From: an uncultured Paracoccaceae bacterium
GTDB taxonomy: Bacteria; Pseudomonadota; Alphaproteobacteria; Rhodobacterales; Rhodobacteraceae
Length of the DNA stretch: 64,000 bases
NCBI GenBank assembly: GCA_947488175.1
Contig: CANKYO010000001.1
Coordinates: forward strand, 496,001 to 560,000
Direction of reading: 5' to 3'
Position numbers and translations under genes: made by a program. The notes beneath the pieces were generated by a model that searched no databases, was not told the DNA's origin, and saw nothing but the letters and a program-made list of their open reading frames with translations. Positions 18,698-27,477 of the stretch are shown one piece after another (position 1 is the first letter of the stretch; each line of letters begins with the position of its first letter).

Positions 18698-19473
18698 CAA
18701 GCGGTATCCTTTTGCACAAGGGCGGCGCGTGCGCGTGGACCTTTGAAATAGGCCTGCACCCAGGGGTGGTCTATCTCCTGCATATCCTTCATCGTGCCGG
18801 TTGCAAGGACCCTACGCTCGGCAAGCACCGCGACACGGTCACAGATGGCATGCAAACTGTCGAGGTCATGGGTCACCAGAAAGACGGTCAACCCAAGCGC
18901 GGATTGGAGCTGCGCGATCAGCGCGTCGAATGCGGCAGCCCCGATCGGGTCCAATCCCGCCGTCGGTTCGTCGAGGAATACAATTTCTGGATCAAGAGCG
19001 ATCGCACGGGCAAAGCCCGCCCGTTTGCGCATGCCGCCTGACAACTCCGAAGGCATCTGGGACAGCGCGTTCTCGGGTAACCCCACCATCTTGACCTTGA
19101 TTGCAGCCAGTGCAGCGCGGGTTTCAGGCGACAGGTCAAGTTGCTCACGCATCGGAGCCTCGACATTTTGCTGGACATTGAGGGACGAAAATAACGCGCC
19201 TCCTTGGAACATCACACCCCATCGCCGACGCAACCGACGGTAGTCCGCAACCGATGTATTCCTGACATCCTCGCCAAACACAGTGATCTTGCCCGCTGCA
19301 GGCTTCAAAAGGCCGACAATGGCGCGCAGCAACACCGATTTCCCAGTGCCTGATCCGCCCACCACGCCGATGATTTCACCCCGCCGGACATCAAGGTCGA
19401 GCCCATCATGCACCGTGTTCTTCCCGAACCGGGTTATCAACCCTCGGACACTGATAATCGGCGCGGCCGTCAT
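18697..19473 (-). CDS. MlaF-type ABC ATPase
   Basis: 258 residues with Walker A GGSGTGKSV, signature LSGGMRKRAGFARAI, Walker B VFLDEPTAGLDPI and H-loop LVTHDLDSL; LSGGMRKR is diagnostic for the MlaF/TTG2A lipid-transport ATPases. I place the start at 19473 (MTAAPIISVRG), where the ATG overlaps the stop of the permease gene; the open frame continues upstream only because it is antisense-free. Powers the MlaE-like permease. Confidence 0.85.
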   Translation of the reverse strand: MTAAPIISVRGLITRFGKNTVHDGLDLDVRRGEIIGVVGGSGTGKSVLLRAIVGLLKPAAGKITVFGEDVRNTSVADYRRLRRRWGVMFQGGALFSSLNVQQNVEAPMREQLDLSPETRAALAAIKVKMVGLPENALSQMPSELSGGMRKRAGFARAIALDPEIVFLDEPTAGLDPIGAAAFDALIAQLQSALGLTVFLVTHDLDSLHAICDRVAVLAERRVLATGTMKDMQEIDHPWVQAYFKGPRARAALVQKDTA

Positions 19474-20570
19474 CAGACCCCCACGATCGAAAAGAAGATC
19501 GAAAACAGGGCGTCCGCCGCGATGACCAGAAAGATCGACAGCACTACGGAGGCCGATGTCAGGCTTCCCAAAGATTCCACATTGCCCTTGACCTGCATCC
19601 CTTGAAAACACCCGACGATGCCGATGATCAGGGCAAAGAAAGGGGCTTTGATCATACCAACGCCAAAGTGCCAGACGCCGGTATTGCTGGCCAAGCGAGA
19701 CTGGAATACGCCGGGCGACACGCCAAGTTCGATCCAGGACATCAGCGCGCCGCCGATCAGCCCAGCCATATTCGCGATGACACCAAGAACCGGCAACATG
19801 AGGATCAGCGCCAAAACCCTTGGTACAACAAGAATTTCCACAGGATCGAGGCCAAGCGCGCGCAGCGCGTCGATCTCTTCACGCATTTTCATAGAACCGA
19901 TAGCGGCCGTGAAGGCCGAGCCCGACCTGCCAGCGACAATGATAGCGGTCAACAAAACCCCGAGTTCACGCAAGATCGAGATCGCAATGAGGTCTACGAC
20001 AAAGACTTCTGCCCCGAACTGTCGCAATTGCGTCGCGCCCTGGAAAGCCAGCACCACTCCAATAAGAAACGACATCAGAAAGACGATAGGAACCGCGTTC
20101 AATCCGACCTGCTGCATGTGATGGACCAGCGATGTCCATCTTATGCGCGCCGGTTGTATGATCAGGCTCGCCAGTGTGGCGACCACCTGCCCCATGAAAC
20201 CGATAATGCTAATTGTGGCGCCAAAAGCCGAAGTTGCGCGGCGGCCTACCGCCTCAAGCTCATCTATGATGCCGGTTTGACCAGCGCCCGGATGTGCCGG
20301 GCCTGGCATATGGTCGCGAACAGTACGAAGAAGCCCATCCTGTGGTTCAGACGCACCTATGGTTTGCCCGGTCAGTCCGAGTTGTCTTTCCAGCGAAACC
20401 ACCGCCCAGGCGCCCGCCGTATCCAGTCGACCCACGGCGCCAAGATCAATCGCCTTCGCGTCATGGCTTTGGGGCGTGGACCAGTTGACTGCTTCGATGG
20501 TGCTGATCAATAAATCACCCTGCAACCGGAGGATTCCGTCGGTAAGGGTGATCTTGGGAGCCGTCGTCAT
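19473..20570 (-). CDS. MlaE-type permease with N-terminal STAS domain
   Basis: 365 residues. The first ~110 residues look like a STAS domain (ITLTDGILRLQGDLL; DLGAVGRLDTAGAWAVVSLERQLG), equivalent to the separate MlaB of E. coli; the rest is the MlaE permease (FLIGVVLAFQGATQLRQFGAE; REEIDALRALGLDPVEILVVPRVLAL). The fusion is common outside gammaproteobacteria. Start at 20570 has GGAG upstream. First gene of the operon MlaE, MlaF, MCE protein, lipoprotein; no MlaC-like shuttle is nearby. Confidence 0.87.
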   Translation of the reverse strand: MTTAPKITLTDGILRLQGDLLISTIEAVNWSTPQSHDAKAIDLGAVGRLDTAGAWAVVSLERQLGLTGQTIGASEPQDGLLRTVRDHMPGPAHPGAGQTGIIDELEAVGRRATSAFGATISIIGFMGQVVATLASLIIQPARIRWTSLVHHMQQVGLNAVPIVFLMSFLIGVVLAFQGATQLRQFGAEVFVVDLIAISILRELGVLLTAIIVAGRSGSAFTAAIGSMKMREEIDALRALGLDPVEILVVPRVLALILMLPVLGVIANMAGLIGGALMSWIELGVSPGVFQSRLASNTGVWHFGVGMIKAPFFALIIGIVGCFQGMQVKGNVESLGSLTSASVVLSIFLVIAADALFSIFFSIVGV

Positions 20571-20747
20571 CAATGCTCCACCATGATGCAGGTGCCGGAC
20601 ACTTCGGCTGGAACTCTCGAAGTATCCGCTATCATCCCAACAGTGACAAGCGCACGCCACACGAATTTAATGTCGTCGTTCGCCTTGAGCACGCAAGGCA
20701 GGTGATACATTACGAACAGAGATGATCGGGTGGCAAGGCACAAAAAA

Positions 20748-21080
20748 CTACCCGGCAAAGGCTTGTTCAAACACCGCCTTGCTTCGGCCACCTTTATGGC
20801 AATAGGCCAGAACCGGTTTCGGCAATTCATCATATGCCTTCATAAAGGCCAGCACATCATCCTTCGACGGACCGACTGGCGCAATAGGGACATAACGAGC
20901 GCTTAGCCCTGTGGCATCCGCCGCCGCAGCAATCGCCTCGAACAGCGGCTGGCTGATGTCTTCACCGTCCGGCCGATTGCAGATGATGCTTTTAAAGCCA
21001 AGACTGTGAGCCTGGGTTACCTTCGCCGCGTTCAATTGCCCGGTCACAGCATAGGCGTCAGTGATGCGCGTGATCTCCAC
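20748..21080 (-). CDS. DUF442/TIGR01244-type phosphatase-like sulfur protein
   Basis: 110 residues with the DUF442 (phosphatase-like/sulfurtransferase) pattern: GFKSIICNRPDGE, then the active-site loop YCHKGGRS with Cys94 and Arg99 (C-x4-R). This family is found fused to or beside ETHE1-type persulfide dioxygenases in sulfide-responsive operons. Here it follows a DUF2892 gene by six bases. A longer relative lies at 59885-60319, in a real sulfide operon; this copy has HKGG instead of the usual xSGT in the loop, which could alter its activity. Confidence 0.75.
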   Translation of the reverse strand: MEITRITDAYAVTGQLNAAKVTQAHSLGFKSIICNRPDGEDISQPLFEAIAAAADATGLSARYVPIAPVGPSKDDVLAFMKAYDELPKPVLAYCHKGGRSKAVFEQAFAG

Positions 21081-21086
21081 CCTGGA

Positions 21087-21299
21087 TTACGCCTTTTTCG
21101 TCCTGATGTTCAGCATCCGGTAGAGCGGGCAGAACGAAAAAAGGCCAGTGAGGATCAGGATGGCCCCAATTGCCATCAGGATGTACGCCACGACAGCGCT
21201 CGCCCCGAGACCCAAGAAGTTCAGCAACGGTGCGACAATCAGCGCGATACCGAGGATCACCCGCAGGCCACGGTCCACCGTTCCCACATTCGCGGTCAT
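21087..21299 (-). CDS. DUF2892/YgaP-like small membrane protein
   Basis: 70 residues with a N-terminal VGTVDRGLRVILGIALI and a closing CPLYRMLNIRT, the hallmarks of the DUF2892 family (also the membrane part of YgaP rhodanese). Two transmembrane helices. Members occur with sulfurtransferases and are thought to handle thiocyanate/sulfide export, but the role is not firmly known. First gene of a two-gene unit with the DUF442 protein; a possible FNR-type box lies upstream. Confidence 0.8.
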   Translation of the reverse strand: MTANVGTVDRGLRVILGIALIVAPLLNFLGLGASAVVAYILMAIGAILILTGLFSFCPLYRMLNIRTKKA

Positions 21300-21361
21300 G
21301 GTCGTCTCCTTTCAAGAATTGAGCATGTATTGTACCTCTAACACCGGCGGCCCGCAGCGCA

Positions 21362-21375
21362 TTGACATATCTCAA
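21362..21375. promoter_or_regulatory. Possible FNR/FixK-type box (degenerate)
   Basis: TTGACATATCTCAA fits TTGAT-N4-ATCAA with one mismatch in each half. For the DUF2892 gene its centre is about 69 bases before the ATG, with a weak TAGAGG 31 bases downstream of the centre on the minus strand. It also lies 55 bases before the broken flavodoxin gene. Weaker than the three boxes further along. Confidence 0.4.
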
Positions 21376-21429
21376 TCATGGCCACGACCACATCGCCAAA
21401 ACTCAGGTATTCAGTCATGGCAGGTACGG

Positions 21430-21932
21430 ATGCGCAAAACCGACACCAAAATCGCCATTGTTTACTATTCAAAGAGCGGCCATTCGCGACGTGCTGCAGA
21501 ATTGCTGGCGGATTTGCTGGATGCTGATCTGCATCAGTTGAAAACGATCCGGTATCGCACGCCTTTTCTGGGCTATCTGCGGGCCGGGTTGGATAGTCTG
21601 CGACTGGCAAAGCCAAGTCTGGCGCACCCCTGCCCGATTTGAAATGCTATGATGCGCTGGTGATTTGCGGCCCAATATGGACATCGTGCCCGGCGGCACC
21701 ATTGCGAAGCTACTTTCAGCAGGTTCAGCACTTGCCAGCAACTCTTGGTCTTTTGCTGACATGCGGTGACCATTCACCACCGGAAAAGGCGTATGCCTTG
21801 GCGGAACAGGAACTTGGCCACCCGCTAGCCGTCAAAGCCGCCATCGCGAATGACCGCGAAATGACGGCGGAAGAACAAAGGATTTTTGCCGATTTAGCTG
21901 CAACACTTCATAAAGTCACGGAGCAAGAATGA
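21430..21932 (+). pseudogene. Flavodoxin-family protein, frameshifted
   Basis: The first frame (ATG 21430) has the flavodoxin phosphate-binding loop (IVYYSKSGHSRRAAELLADLL) and runs to a stop near 21642. The rest of the fold (CYDALVICGPIWTSCPAAPLRSYF, then LLTCGDHSPPEKA) continues in another frame from about 21625 to 21932. One base gained or lost in or near a GCGCACCCC run explains the break. Either a recent pseudogene or a sequencing error. Joined, it would be about 167 residues, a normal length for short-chain flavodoxin-like oxidoreductases. Confidence 0.75.
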
Positions 21933-22045
21933 TGTCACCTTTGAACAGTCAGTAACACTCGGCCAAAGCAATAACAGCTTTCCCAGGGGACGGCAGGCAA
22001 CCCTCGCCAAACATGGCGCATCACACCGCAACGGGCTTAGACCGA

Positions 22046-22396
22046 TCAGACCGGTGTGTGTTTGGTCTGCTGCGACAAATTTGGAAACAGGGATGTGCTT
22101 TTCTCGATCAGCTTGCCGGTTTCAACCGTGTATTGCACATACGCACGCTCCATAAACGCGGCTTGGATGGCCTGCATTTCTGCCACTGATTTACAATGTA
22201 GAATTTCATGCTGCGTCTTCACATCCTCCCGGATACGTTCGGCAACAAAACTTGCCAGTTCACTGCCCAGATCAGACATCGCCTCAATCCAAGCGGTGCC
22301 CATCCATGACAATGGGTCAAGTCCAGTACTCTGACCAGATGGGGCGGACATTTCTTTGGGCTGTTCGGTTTTGGCACTTTCCGCGTTCTTCGGCAT
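22046..22396 (-). CDS. Phasin family protein
   Basis: 116 residues, helical and amphipathic, with the phasin-2 look in LDPLSWMGTAWIEAMSDLGSELASFVAERIREDVKTQHEILHCKS (split here by eye) and the ensuing MQAIQAAFMERAYVQYTVETGKLIEKS. Phasins coat polyhydroxyalkanoate granules or act as stress chaperones. Start at 22396 has AGGAGAG upstream. No PHA synthase or depolymerase gene is in the window; its promoter carries a perfect FNR-type box, so it belongs with the low-oxygen island rather than with PHA genes. Confidence 0.75.
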   Translation of the reverse strand: MPKNAESAKTEQPKEMSAPSGQSTGLDPLSWMGTAWIEAMSDLGSELASFVAERIREDVKTQHEILHCKSVAEMQAIQAAFMERAYVQYTVETGKLIEKSTSLFPNLSQQTKHTPV

Positions 22397-22428
22397 AGCT
22401 CTCTCCTCTTGCGTCATGCGACCCACCA

Positions 22429-22470
22429 ATTCTAGTGGTCTTCGACCGGCACCGTATTGATCTTGATCAA
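22429..22470 (-). promoter_or_regulatory. FNR/FixK-type class II promoter of the phasin gene
   Basis: TTGATCTTGATCAA (22457-22470) is a perfect TTGAT-N4-ATCAA box. On the minus strand a -10 element TAGAAT (22434 to 22429) has its centre 32 bases from the box centre, exactly the spacing of a box at -41.5. The predicted transcript starts near 22422, 26 bases before the phasin ATG. On the plus strand the box lies 34 bases before the ATPase ATG without an obvious -10. Confidence 0.75.
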
Positions 22471-22503
22471 CGCACTATCCTGCCCAAACGCCCAAATGGC
22501 GAC

Positions 22504-25053
22504 ATGCAGATAACGCGCAGCCAACAACAGGGTCTTACGTCAGAACAGGCAGCGGCAGCGCGCCAACAACACGGTTGGAATGAACTGCCCAAACCGGACC
22601 AGATATCACCGCTACGCATTCTGTTACGGCAGTTTAGCAGCTTTCTGGTTCTGATCCTAATGGCCGCCGGTGGCATCGCGTTCTTCTTGGGCGAGGTTGT
22701 GGACACCATCGCGATCGGCCTTGTCGTGCTTCTGAACGCCGCCCTGGGGTTTGTGCAGGAATGGCGTGCGGAAACCGCGCTTGAGACCTTGCGAAGTATG
22801 CTATCACCGCAGGCTCTTGTAATCCGCGACGGGCGCGAAATGCGCATACCCGCCCGCGATCTGGTGCCGGGCGATCTGATCGTACTGAATCCGGGCGATC
22901 GTGTGCCCGCAGATGCCAAAACCATCGATGCGGTCGCGTTGCGCATGGATGAAAGCATTCTGACTGGTGAGTCTGCGCCAGTTGATAAAGCCAAGAGCGA
23001 TGATCTGATGACCGGGACATCAGTGGTGGCGGGCCGCGCTCGGGCGCGGGTTTTTGCAACCGGCACCCATACGGCTTTCGGCGAAATCGCCGAACTGACC
23101 GGATCATTGGGGCAAAAGCAAACCCATCTGCAGAAGCAATTGGGAACACTGGCAACACAACTTGGTATAGCGGCAATCGGGGTCGCTGCGGCGATCCTTT
23201 CGATTGGTCTTGTCGTTGGGCGCGACACGGTAGAGATGTTGATGACCGCCTTGTCGCTTTCGGTTGCAATGGTGCCCGAAGGCTTGCCAGCTGTCGTCAC
23301 CATCACGCTCGCCCTTGGTGCCGCCGCAATGGTGCGTCAACAGGCATTGACCCGTCGCCTGCAGGCCATTGAAACCCTTGGCGCTGCATCAGTTATTTGC
23401 ACGGACAAAACCGGCACTCTGACCGAAAACAAGATGACCGCGACAGAAATCTGGACGCCAGTGGCGCAGTACACGGTCACGGGAACGGGCTACGATCCCT
23501 CAGGTCATATCACCCGAAATGGCGTGAAAGCGCGCGCGGCTGACGATACCGTTCTCATGACGCTCTTGCGCACTGGAATGGTGTGCTCTCATGCCCAGCT
23601 CAGGCGCGATGGCCATGAGTGGGTGATGACAGGCGACCCCACAGAAGGCGCGCTTCTCACGCTTGGCTACAAGGGCTGGTGTGATCCAGGCGCTGAGATA
23701 ACAGACGAAATCCCGTTCAGTAGTGACCGCAAGCGCATGAGCGTCATGGCAGATGGTGTTATCTACACCAAAGGCGCGCCAGAGCAGGTGCTGGCGATCT
23801 GTTCCGAGATTATCAGCGAAAACGGTGTTGTGGCCTTGGACGAAACGCGGAGCGGCGAAGTCATCCGCGCATATGAAGCGATGGCAGCCAAAGGGTTTCG
23901 CGTTATCGCACTGGCCAACCGCAAAAGCCAAAGTAGCAGCCTCGTCGAAAAAAACCTTACATTTCTAGGGCTCGTTGGCATTATTGATCCCCCTCGACCT
24001 GAAGTGGGGGCTGCCGTCGCTGCCGCAAAATCGGCTGGCATCAGGATCATCATGATCACGGGCGACAGCCCGGTCACGGCGAAAGCGATCGCGTCGCAGC
24101 TGAACCTGAACGTGGAGCAGGCCATAACCGGCGACGCACTTGCGGCATTATCGGATGAGGAGTTGCGCACAACGCTTTCCCAACCCATCCTTTTTGCGCG
24201 GACCCGCCCGGCTGACAAGATGCGGATCGTGGCAGCCCTGCAGGCCGATGGACAGGTCATCGCCATGACCGGCGATGGCGTGAATGATGCCCCGGCGCTG
24301 AAACAAGCCGATATTGGCGTCGCCATGGGTATACGCGGCACCGATGTCGCCCGGGACGCGGCGGATCTTGTCCTATTGGATGATAATTTTGCTACTATTG
24401 TGGCCGCTGTCCGCGAAGGGCGTCGCCAATTTGATAATATTCGGAAATTCGTACGCTACCTTCTGTCATCCAATGCTGGCGAAGTTGTCGCCATCTTTGC
24501 AAACATTGTCATTGGCGGTCCTTTGATCTTTTTGGCGACACAAATCCTTTGGATGAACCTCGTCACCGATGGTGTCACTGCGGTGGCACTCGGGCTGGAA
24601 AAATCGGAACCGGGCCAGATGAAAGAACCGCCACGCCCCATGAACAGCCCCATCCTGGGCTGGGGCGGCATCGCACTTATCATAACCTTTGGATGCTATA
24701 CCGGTGGGGCCGCGTTGTGGGTCTTCTGGCAATTGGTGTCCGTGGATGTCGATCTGGCGCGCACGGCCGCTTTCACCGCGATGGTCATTTTTGAGAAGGC
24801 CAGCGTCTTTGCCTTTCGGTCGCTGCGATCACCTTGCTGGCAGATAGGCTGGCTGTCCAACCGGACCTTGATCGCGGCGCTGTTCGTCACCATCGGCGCG
24901 CAGGTTGTGGCGGTTTACTGGGCACCATTGCAGGTTCTCCTTCATACGGTTCCGTTGGACGCCGCACACTGGATAATGATCGCTCTGCTTGCCTTGCCGC
25001 TGATCATCGTGCCGGAGTTGGTCAAGACGCTTTGGCGCCAAAGATTGGAGTGA
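22504..25053 (+). CDS. P2-type cation-transporting ATPase (Ca2+/PMA1-like)
   Basis: 849 residues from the ATG at 22504 (a GTG at 22435 would add 23 residues and cover the FNR-type box). Order: N-terminal cation-ATPase domain (GLTSEQAAAARQQHGWNELP), actuator with LTGESAPVDKA, M4 with PEGLP, phosphorylation site DKTGTLTEN (Asp301), nucleotide domain with KGAPEQVL, hinge TGDGVNDAPALKQADIG, and C-terminal helices including NLVTDG. This is the P2 class that includes Ca2+ pumps and mycobacterial CtpF. The ion is not provable; no heavy-metal domain is present. Confidence 0.9.
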   Translation: MQITRSQQQGLTSEQAAAARQQHGWNELPKPDQISPLRILLRQFSSFLVLILMAAGGIAFFLGEVVDTIAIGLVVLLNAALGFVQEWRAETALETLRSMLSPQALVIRDGREMRIPARDLVPGDLIVLNPGDRVPADAKTIDAVALRMDESILTGESAPVDKAKSDDLMTGTSVVAGRARARVFATGTHTAFGEIAELTGSLGQKQTHLQKQLGTLATQLGIAAIGVAAAILSIGLVVGRDTVEMLMTALSLSVAMVPEGLPAVVTITLALGAAAMVRQQALTRRLQAIETLGAASVICTDKTGTLTENKMTATEIWTPVAQYTVTGTGYDPSGHITRNGVKARAADDTVLMTLLRTGMVCSHAQLRRDGHEWVMTGDPTEGALLTLGYKGWCDPGAEITDEIPFSSDRKRMSVMADGVIYTKGAPEQVLAICSEIISENGVVALDETRSGEVIRAYEAMAAKGFRVIALANRKSQSSSLVEKNLTFLGLVGIIDPPRPEVGAAVAAAKSAGIRIIMITGDSPVTAKAIASQLNLNVEQAITGDALAALSDEELRTTLSQPILFARTRPADKMRIVAALQADGQVIAMTGDGVNDAPALKQADIGVAMGIRGTDVARDAADLVLLDDNFATIVAAVREGRRQFDNIRKFVRYLLSSNAGEVVAIFANIVIGGPLIFLATQILWMNLVTDGVTAVALGLEKSEPGQMKEPPRPMNSPILGWGGIALIITFGCYTGGAALWVFWQLVSVDVDLARTAAFTAMVIFEKASVFAFRSLRSPCWQIGWLSNRTLIAALFVTIGAQVVAVYWAPLQVLLHTVPLDAAHWIMIALLALPLIIVPELVKTLWRQRLE

Positions 25054-25063
25054 CAAAGATCAA
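25050..25063 (+). promoter_or_regulatory. Possible weak FNR/FixK-type half-box before the sensor kinase
   Basis: GTGACAAAGATCAA has one good half (ATCAA) and a poor other half. A TACTAT (25088-25093) lies 34 bases from its centre, about 28 bases before the kinase start. Suggestive only because stronger boxes occur nearby. Confidence 0.25.
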
Positions 25064-25120
25064 TACTATCGCGGCTACGGGATGCCATACTATGGTTAGG
25101 GAATGACCCATGGTGAGTAC

Positions 25121-26644
25121 ATGAGTGGAAGCGCCCTAGAAGACGCCGCAGTACTTGGCGCGATCTTTGAGGCGACGGTAGACGCGATAATCGTGTCTGA
25201 CAAAGCCGGTCGGATATTGCGCGCGAACAAGGCGGCCTACGACTTGTTCGGGCACGAACCCGACAGTCTGGTTGACCGGAGTGTCTCAATTCTGATGCCT
25301 GACATCGTTGCGGACGCGCATGATGGTTTCATGGCCCGCCACCTGAAAACCGGAATGAAACGTATCATCGATATTGGTCGGGAGGTGGAAGGGCAACGAA
25401 GAGACGGTACGGTCTTTCCGTTGCATTTGTCGGTCGGGCGCACGAATGCAAGGGGGCAGCCAATCTTCGTCGCGATCCTGCACGATCTGACCCAGCGGGT
25501 TGCAACAGAAAGGGCATTGTCGCGGTCGCAGAGGCTGGATGCCTTGGGCCAGATGACTGGCGGTATTTCTCATGACTTCAACAATCTGCTGACCATCATC
25601 ATCGGCAACCTGGAGCTGTTGCAGCCGAAAATCGCGGATGCAACTGCCGCAGCCATGCTGACAGATGCGCTGGAAGCGGCCGAGCTGGGCGCTGATCTGA
25701 CCGAGCGACTGACCATGTTTGCCAGACGTGGCGATCTGAAGGCAGAACCGTTCGATCTGAACCACGGCTGCGAGATGGCGCTCGGTATCCTGAGGCATAC
25801 CTTAGGCGATGAATATCGCATTGAGGCCGATTTTGACCGTGATCTACCACCCGTCATGGTCGACCCAACCCAACTGCAGACAGCCATCGTCAATCTTGCT
25901 CTGAATGCCAAAGACGCGATGCCCGATGGTGGAAAGATCACGATCAATACCGAATTGGCACGGATCGACGACACCTATGTGGCACAGGAAATCGACGTGG
26001 TTGAGGGCACGTATATACGCCTTTCGGTGACAGACACCGGCACGGGGATGTCACCCAATGCCACACGGCGCGCCTTTGAACCGTTTTTCACGACCAAGCC
26101 ATTGGGCCGCGGCACCGGGCTTGGGCTGGCGATGGTTCACGGCTTCATGCGACAGACGGGTGGACATGTCACGGTGTATAGCGAACTGGATCATGGAAGC
26201 ACATTTGCGCTCTATTTTCCGGTCGAGGATGGCGAAGCCGCGATCCATAACCATAATTCGGCGAAGGAAGCCGGGCTGCGCGGCAACGGACAGCTTGTAT
26301 TGGTTGTCGATGACAACCCACAGATACTGGACCTGTCTGTTGAGCGCATTGCCGCACTTGGCTATCGCACCGCGCAGGCCAGCGATGGCGATACCGCTTA
26401 CAGGATGCTGACATCCGGTTTGACCCCAGATCTGTTATTCAGCGATGTGGTGATGCCCGGCACATTGGACGGATGCAGGCTTGCCCAAAAGGTGCGCAAA
26501 GAGTTCCCAGATATCAGAATTCTGCTGACCTCCGGCTATGCGGAGGATGCGCAAAAGCTGCGACAAAGCTTTGAAATCCTGCAAAAACCGTATCGGCAGG
26601 TTGCGCTGGCTGAAAAGCTTCAGACCATGCTGGGTAGTGAGTGA
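25121..26644 (+). CDS. FixL-like haem-PAS hybrid sensor histidine kinase
   Basis: 507 residues: one PAS domain (about 8-130), HisKA with His151 in GGISHDFNNLLT, HATPase (LNAKDAMPDGG; TDTGTGMSPNATRRAFEPFFTTK), and a C-terminal receiver with Asp442 in FSDVVMPG. The PAS domain aligns by eye with the haem-binding FixL PAS: ILMPDIVADAHDGFMARH matches the FixL stretch with the proximal His (here His67), a conserved Arg73, and IGREVEGQRRDGTVFP supplies the equivalent of distal Arg220 (Arg87). So it is probably an oxygen-sensing haem protein. Located in the island of FNR-type-box genes and convergent with a response regulator. Confidence 0.82.
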   Translation: MSGSALEDAAVLGAIFEATVDAIIVSDKAGRILRANKAAYDLFGHEPDSLVDRSVSILMPDIVADAHDGFMARHLKTGMKRIIDIGREVEGQRRDGTVFPLHLSVGRTNARGQPIFVAILHDLTQRVATERALSRSQRLDALGQMTGGISHDFNNLLTIIIGNLELLQPKIADATAAAMLTDALEAAELGADLTERLTMFARRGDLKAEPFDLNHGCEMALGILRHTLGDEYRIEADFDRDLPPVMVDPTQLQTAIVNLALNAKDAMPDGGKITINTELARIDDTYVAQEIDVVEGTYIRLSVTDTGTGMSPNATRRAFEPFFTTKPLGRGTGLGLAMVHGFMRQTGGHVTVYSELDHGSTFALYFPVEDGEAAIHNHNSAKEAGLRGNGQLVLVVDDNPQILDLSVERIAALGYRTAQASDGDTAYRMLTSGLTPDLLFSDVVMPGTLDGCRLAQKVRKEFPDIRILLTSGYAEDAQKLRQSFEILQKPYRQVALAEKLQTMLGSE

Positions 26645-27399
26645 TCTGTCACGCGACCAACCTGTCCGGTGAATGAATAGCCAACACCCCGGATCGTTGT
26701 AATCAGTTTGGGATGCGCGGGATCGCGTTCAATCTTTCTGCGCAATCTGGATACCTGATTGTCAATGGTCCGATCCAACGGTGCCCAAGCACAGCCACCC
26801 AACAGATTCATCAATCGTTCACGGGACAATGCCCGCTGTGGGTGCTGAAGAAAGATCCGCAGCAGCCTGAAATCGCCGCTCGTCAGGCCGATAGGTCTGC
26901 CATCGCGTCCGATGATCTCGAACTGGTCCAGATTCACCTGCAAACCATCAAACGACAGCGTATCAGTTTGCTGGGTATCGGAGGCAGCAGTCCGCCGGCC
27001 TTCATCGCTGGCTTCAGCCGGCACGGCTGCGATCTGGGAGCGACGCAGGACAGATTTGACCCGCGCAATGACCTCGCGCACATGAAACGGTTTGGTGATA
27101 TAGTCGTCGGCGCCCACCTCCAACCCGACAACACGGTCAATTACGTCATCCTTACCAGTCACCATGATGATCGGAACCGATGAAATCGCCCTGATTTTTC
27201 GGGCCACCTCAATCCCGTCATCTTCGCCCAGTTGCAGATCCAGCGTGATCAGCGCTGGCCTGGCAGAGTTTAAAATCTTCAGGGTCGATGCACGGTCGTG
27301 GGCTTCACGTACCTGATAGCCTTCACCCTCAAGGCAACGCCTGAGAAGGGTGCGAATCTTGGGTTCATCATCAACGATCAGGATGCGCGGTTGGGTCAT
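26620..27399 (-). CDS. OmpR-type response regulator
   Basis: 259 residues: receiver domain with phosphoacceptor Asp54 (LITLDLQLGEDDG) and KPFHVRE near residue 105, a linker of about 40 residues, and an OmpR/PhoB winged helix (LTSGDFRLLRIFLQHPQRALSRERLMNLL; RTIDNQVSRLRRKIERDP; ITTIRGVGYSF). Its 3' end overlaps that of the sensor kinase by 25 bases in convergent orientation, so the two are neighbours but not an operon. Likely receives phosphate from the haem-PAS kinase, unlike FixJ, which is of the LuxR/NarL type. Divergent from the FNR/FixK-type gene. Confidence 0.85.
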   Translation of the reverse strand: MTQPRILIVDDEPKIRTLLRRCLEGEGYQVREAHDRASTLKILNSARPALITLDLQLGEDDGIEVARKIRAISSVPIIMVTGKDDVIDRVVGLEVGADDYITKPFHVREVIARVKSVLRRSQIAAVPAEASDEGRRTAASDTQQTDTLSFDGLQVNLDQFEIIGRDGRPIGLTSGDFRLLRIFLQHPQRALSRERLMNLLGGCAWAPLDRTIDNQVSRLRRKIERDPAHPKLITTIRGVGYSFTGQVGRVTDHSLPSMV

Positions 27400-27477
27400 T
27401 TGGTCACCGATGGCAGAACTTGCCGTACGCGTAAGATAGCGGAGGCATCGCCGTTTTGTAAGCGTTGCGATTCTTGC

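Noticed and set aside
18697..19611. Longer start of the MlaF-type ATPase
   Set aside because: The extra 46 residues overlap the permease end and have no ABC-domain character; the ATG at 19473 forms a typical stop-start overlap.
19602..20513. 303-residue open frame on the plus strand
   Set aside because: Antisense to the MlaE-type gene with low-complexity D/R/H content.
22435..22503. Upstream GTG start of the P-type ATPase
   Set aside because: It would place 23 extra residues across the FNR-type box and -10 of the divergent promoter, and the N-terminal domain begins at the ATG at 22504.
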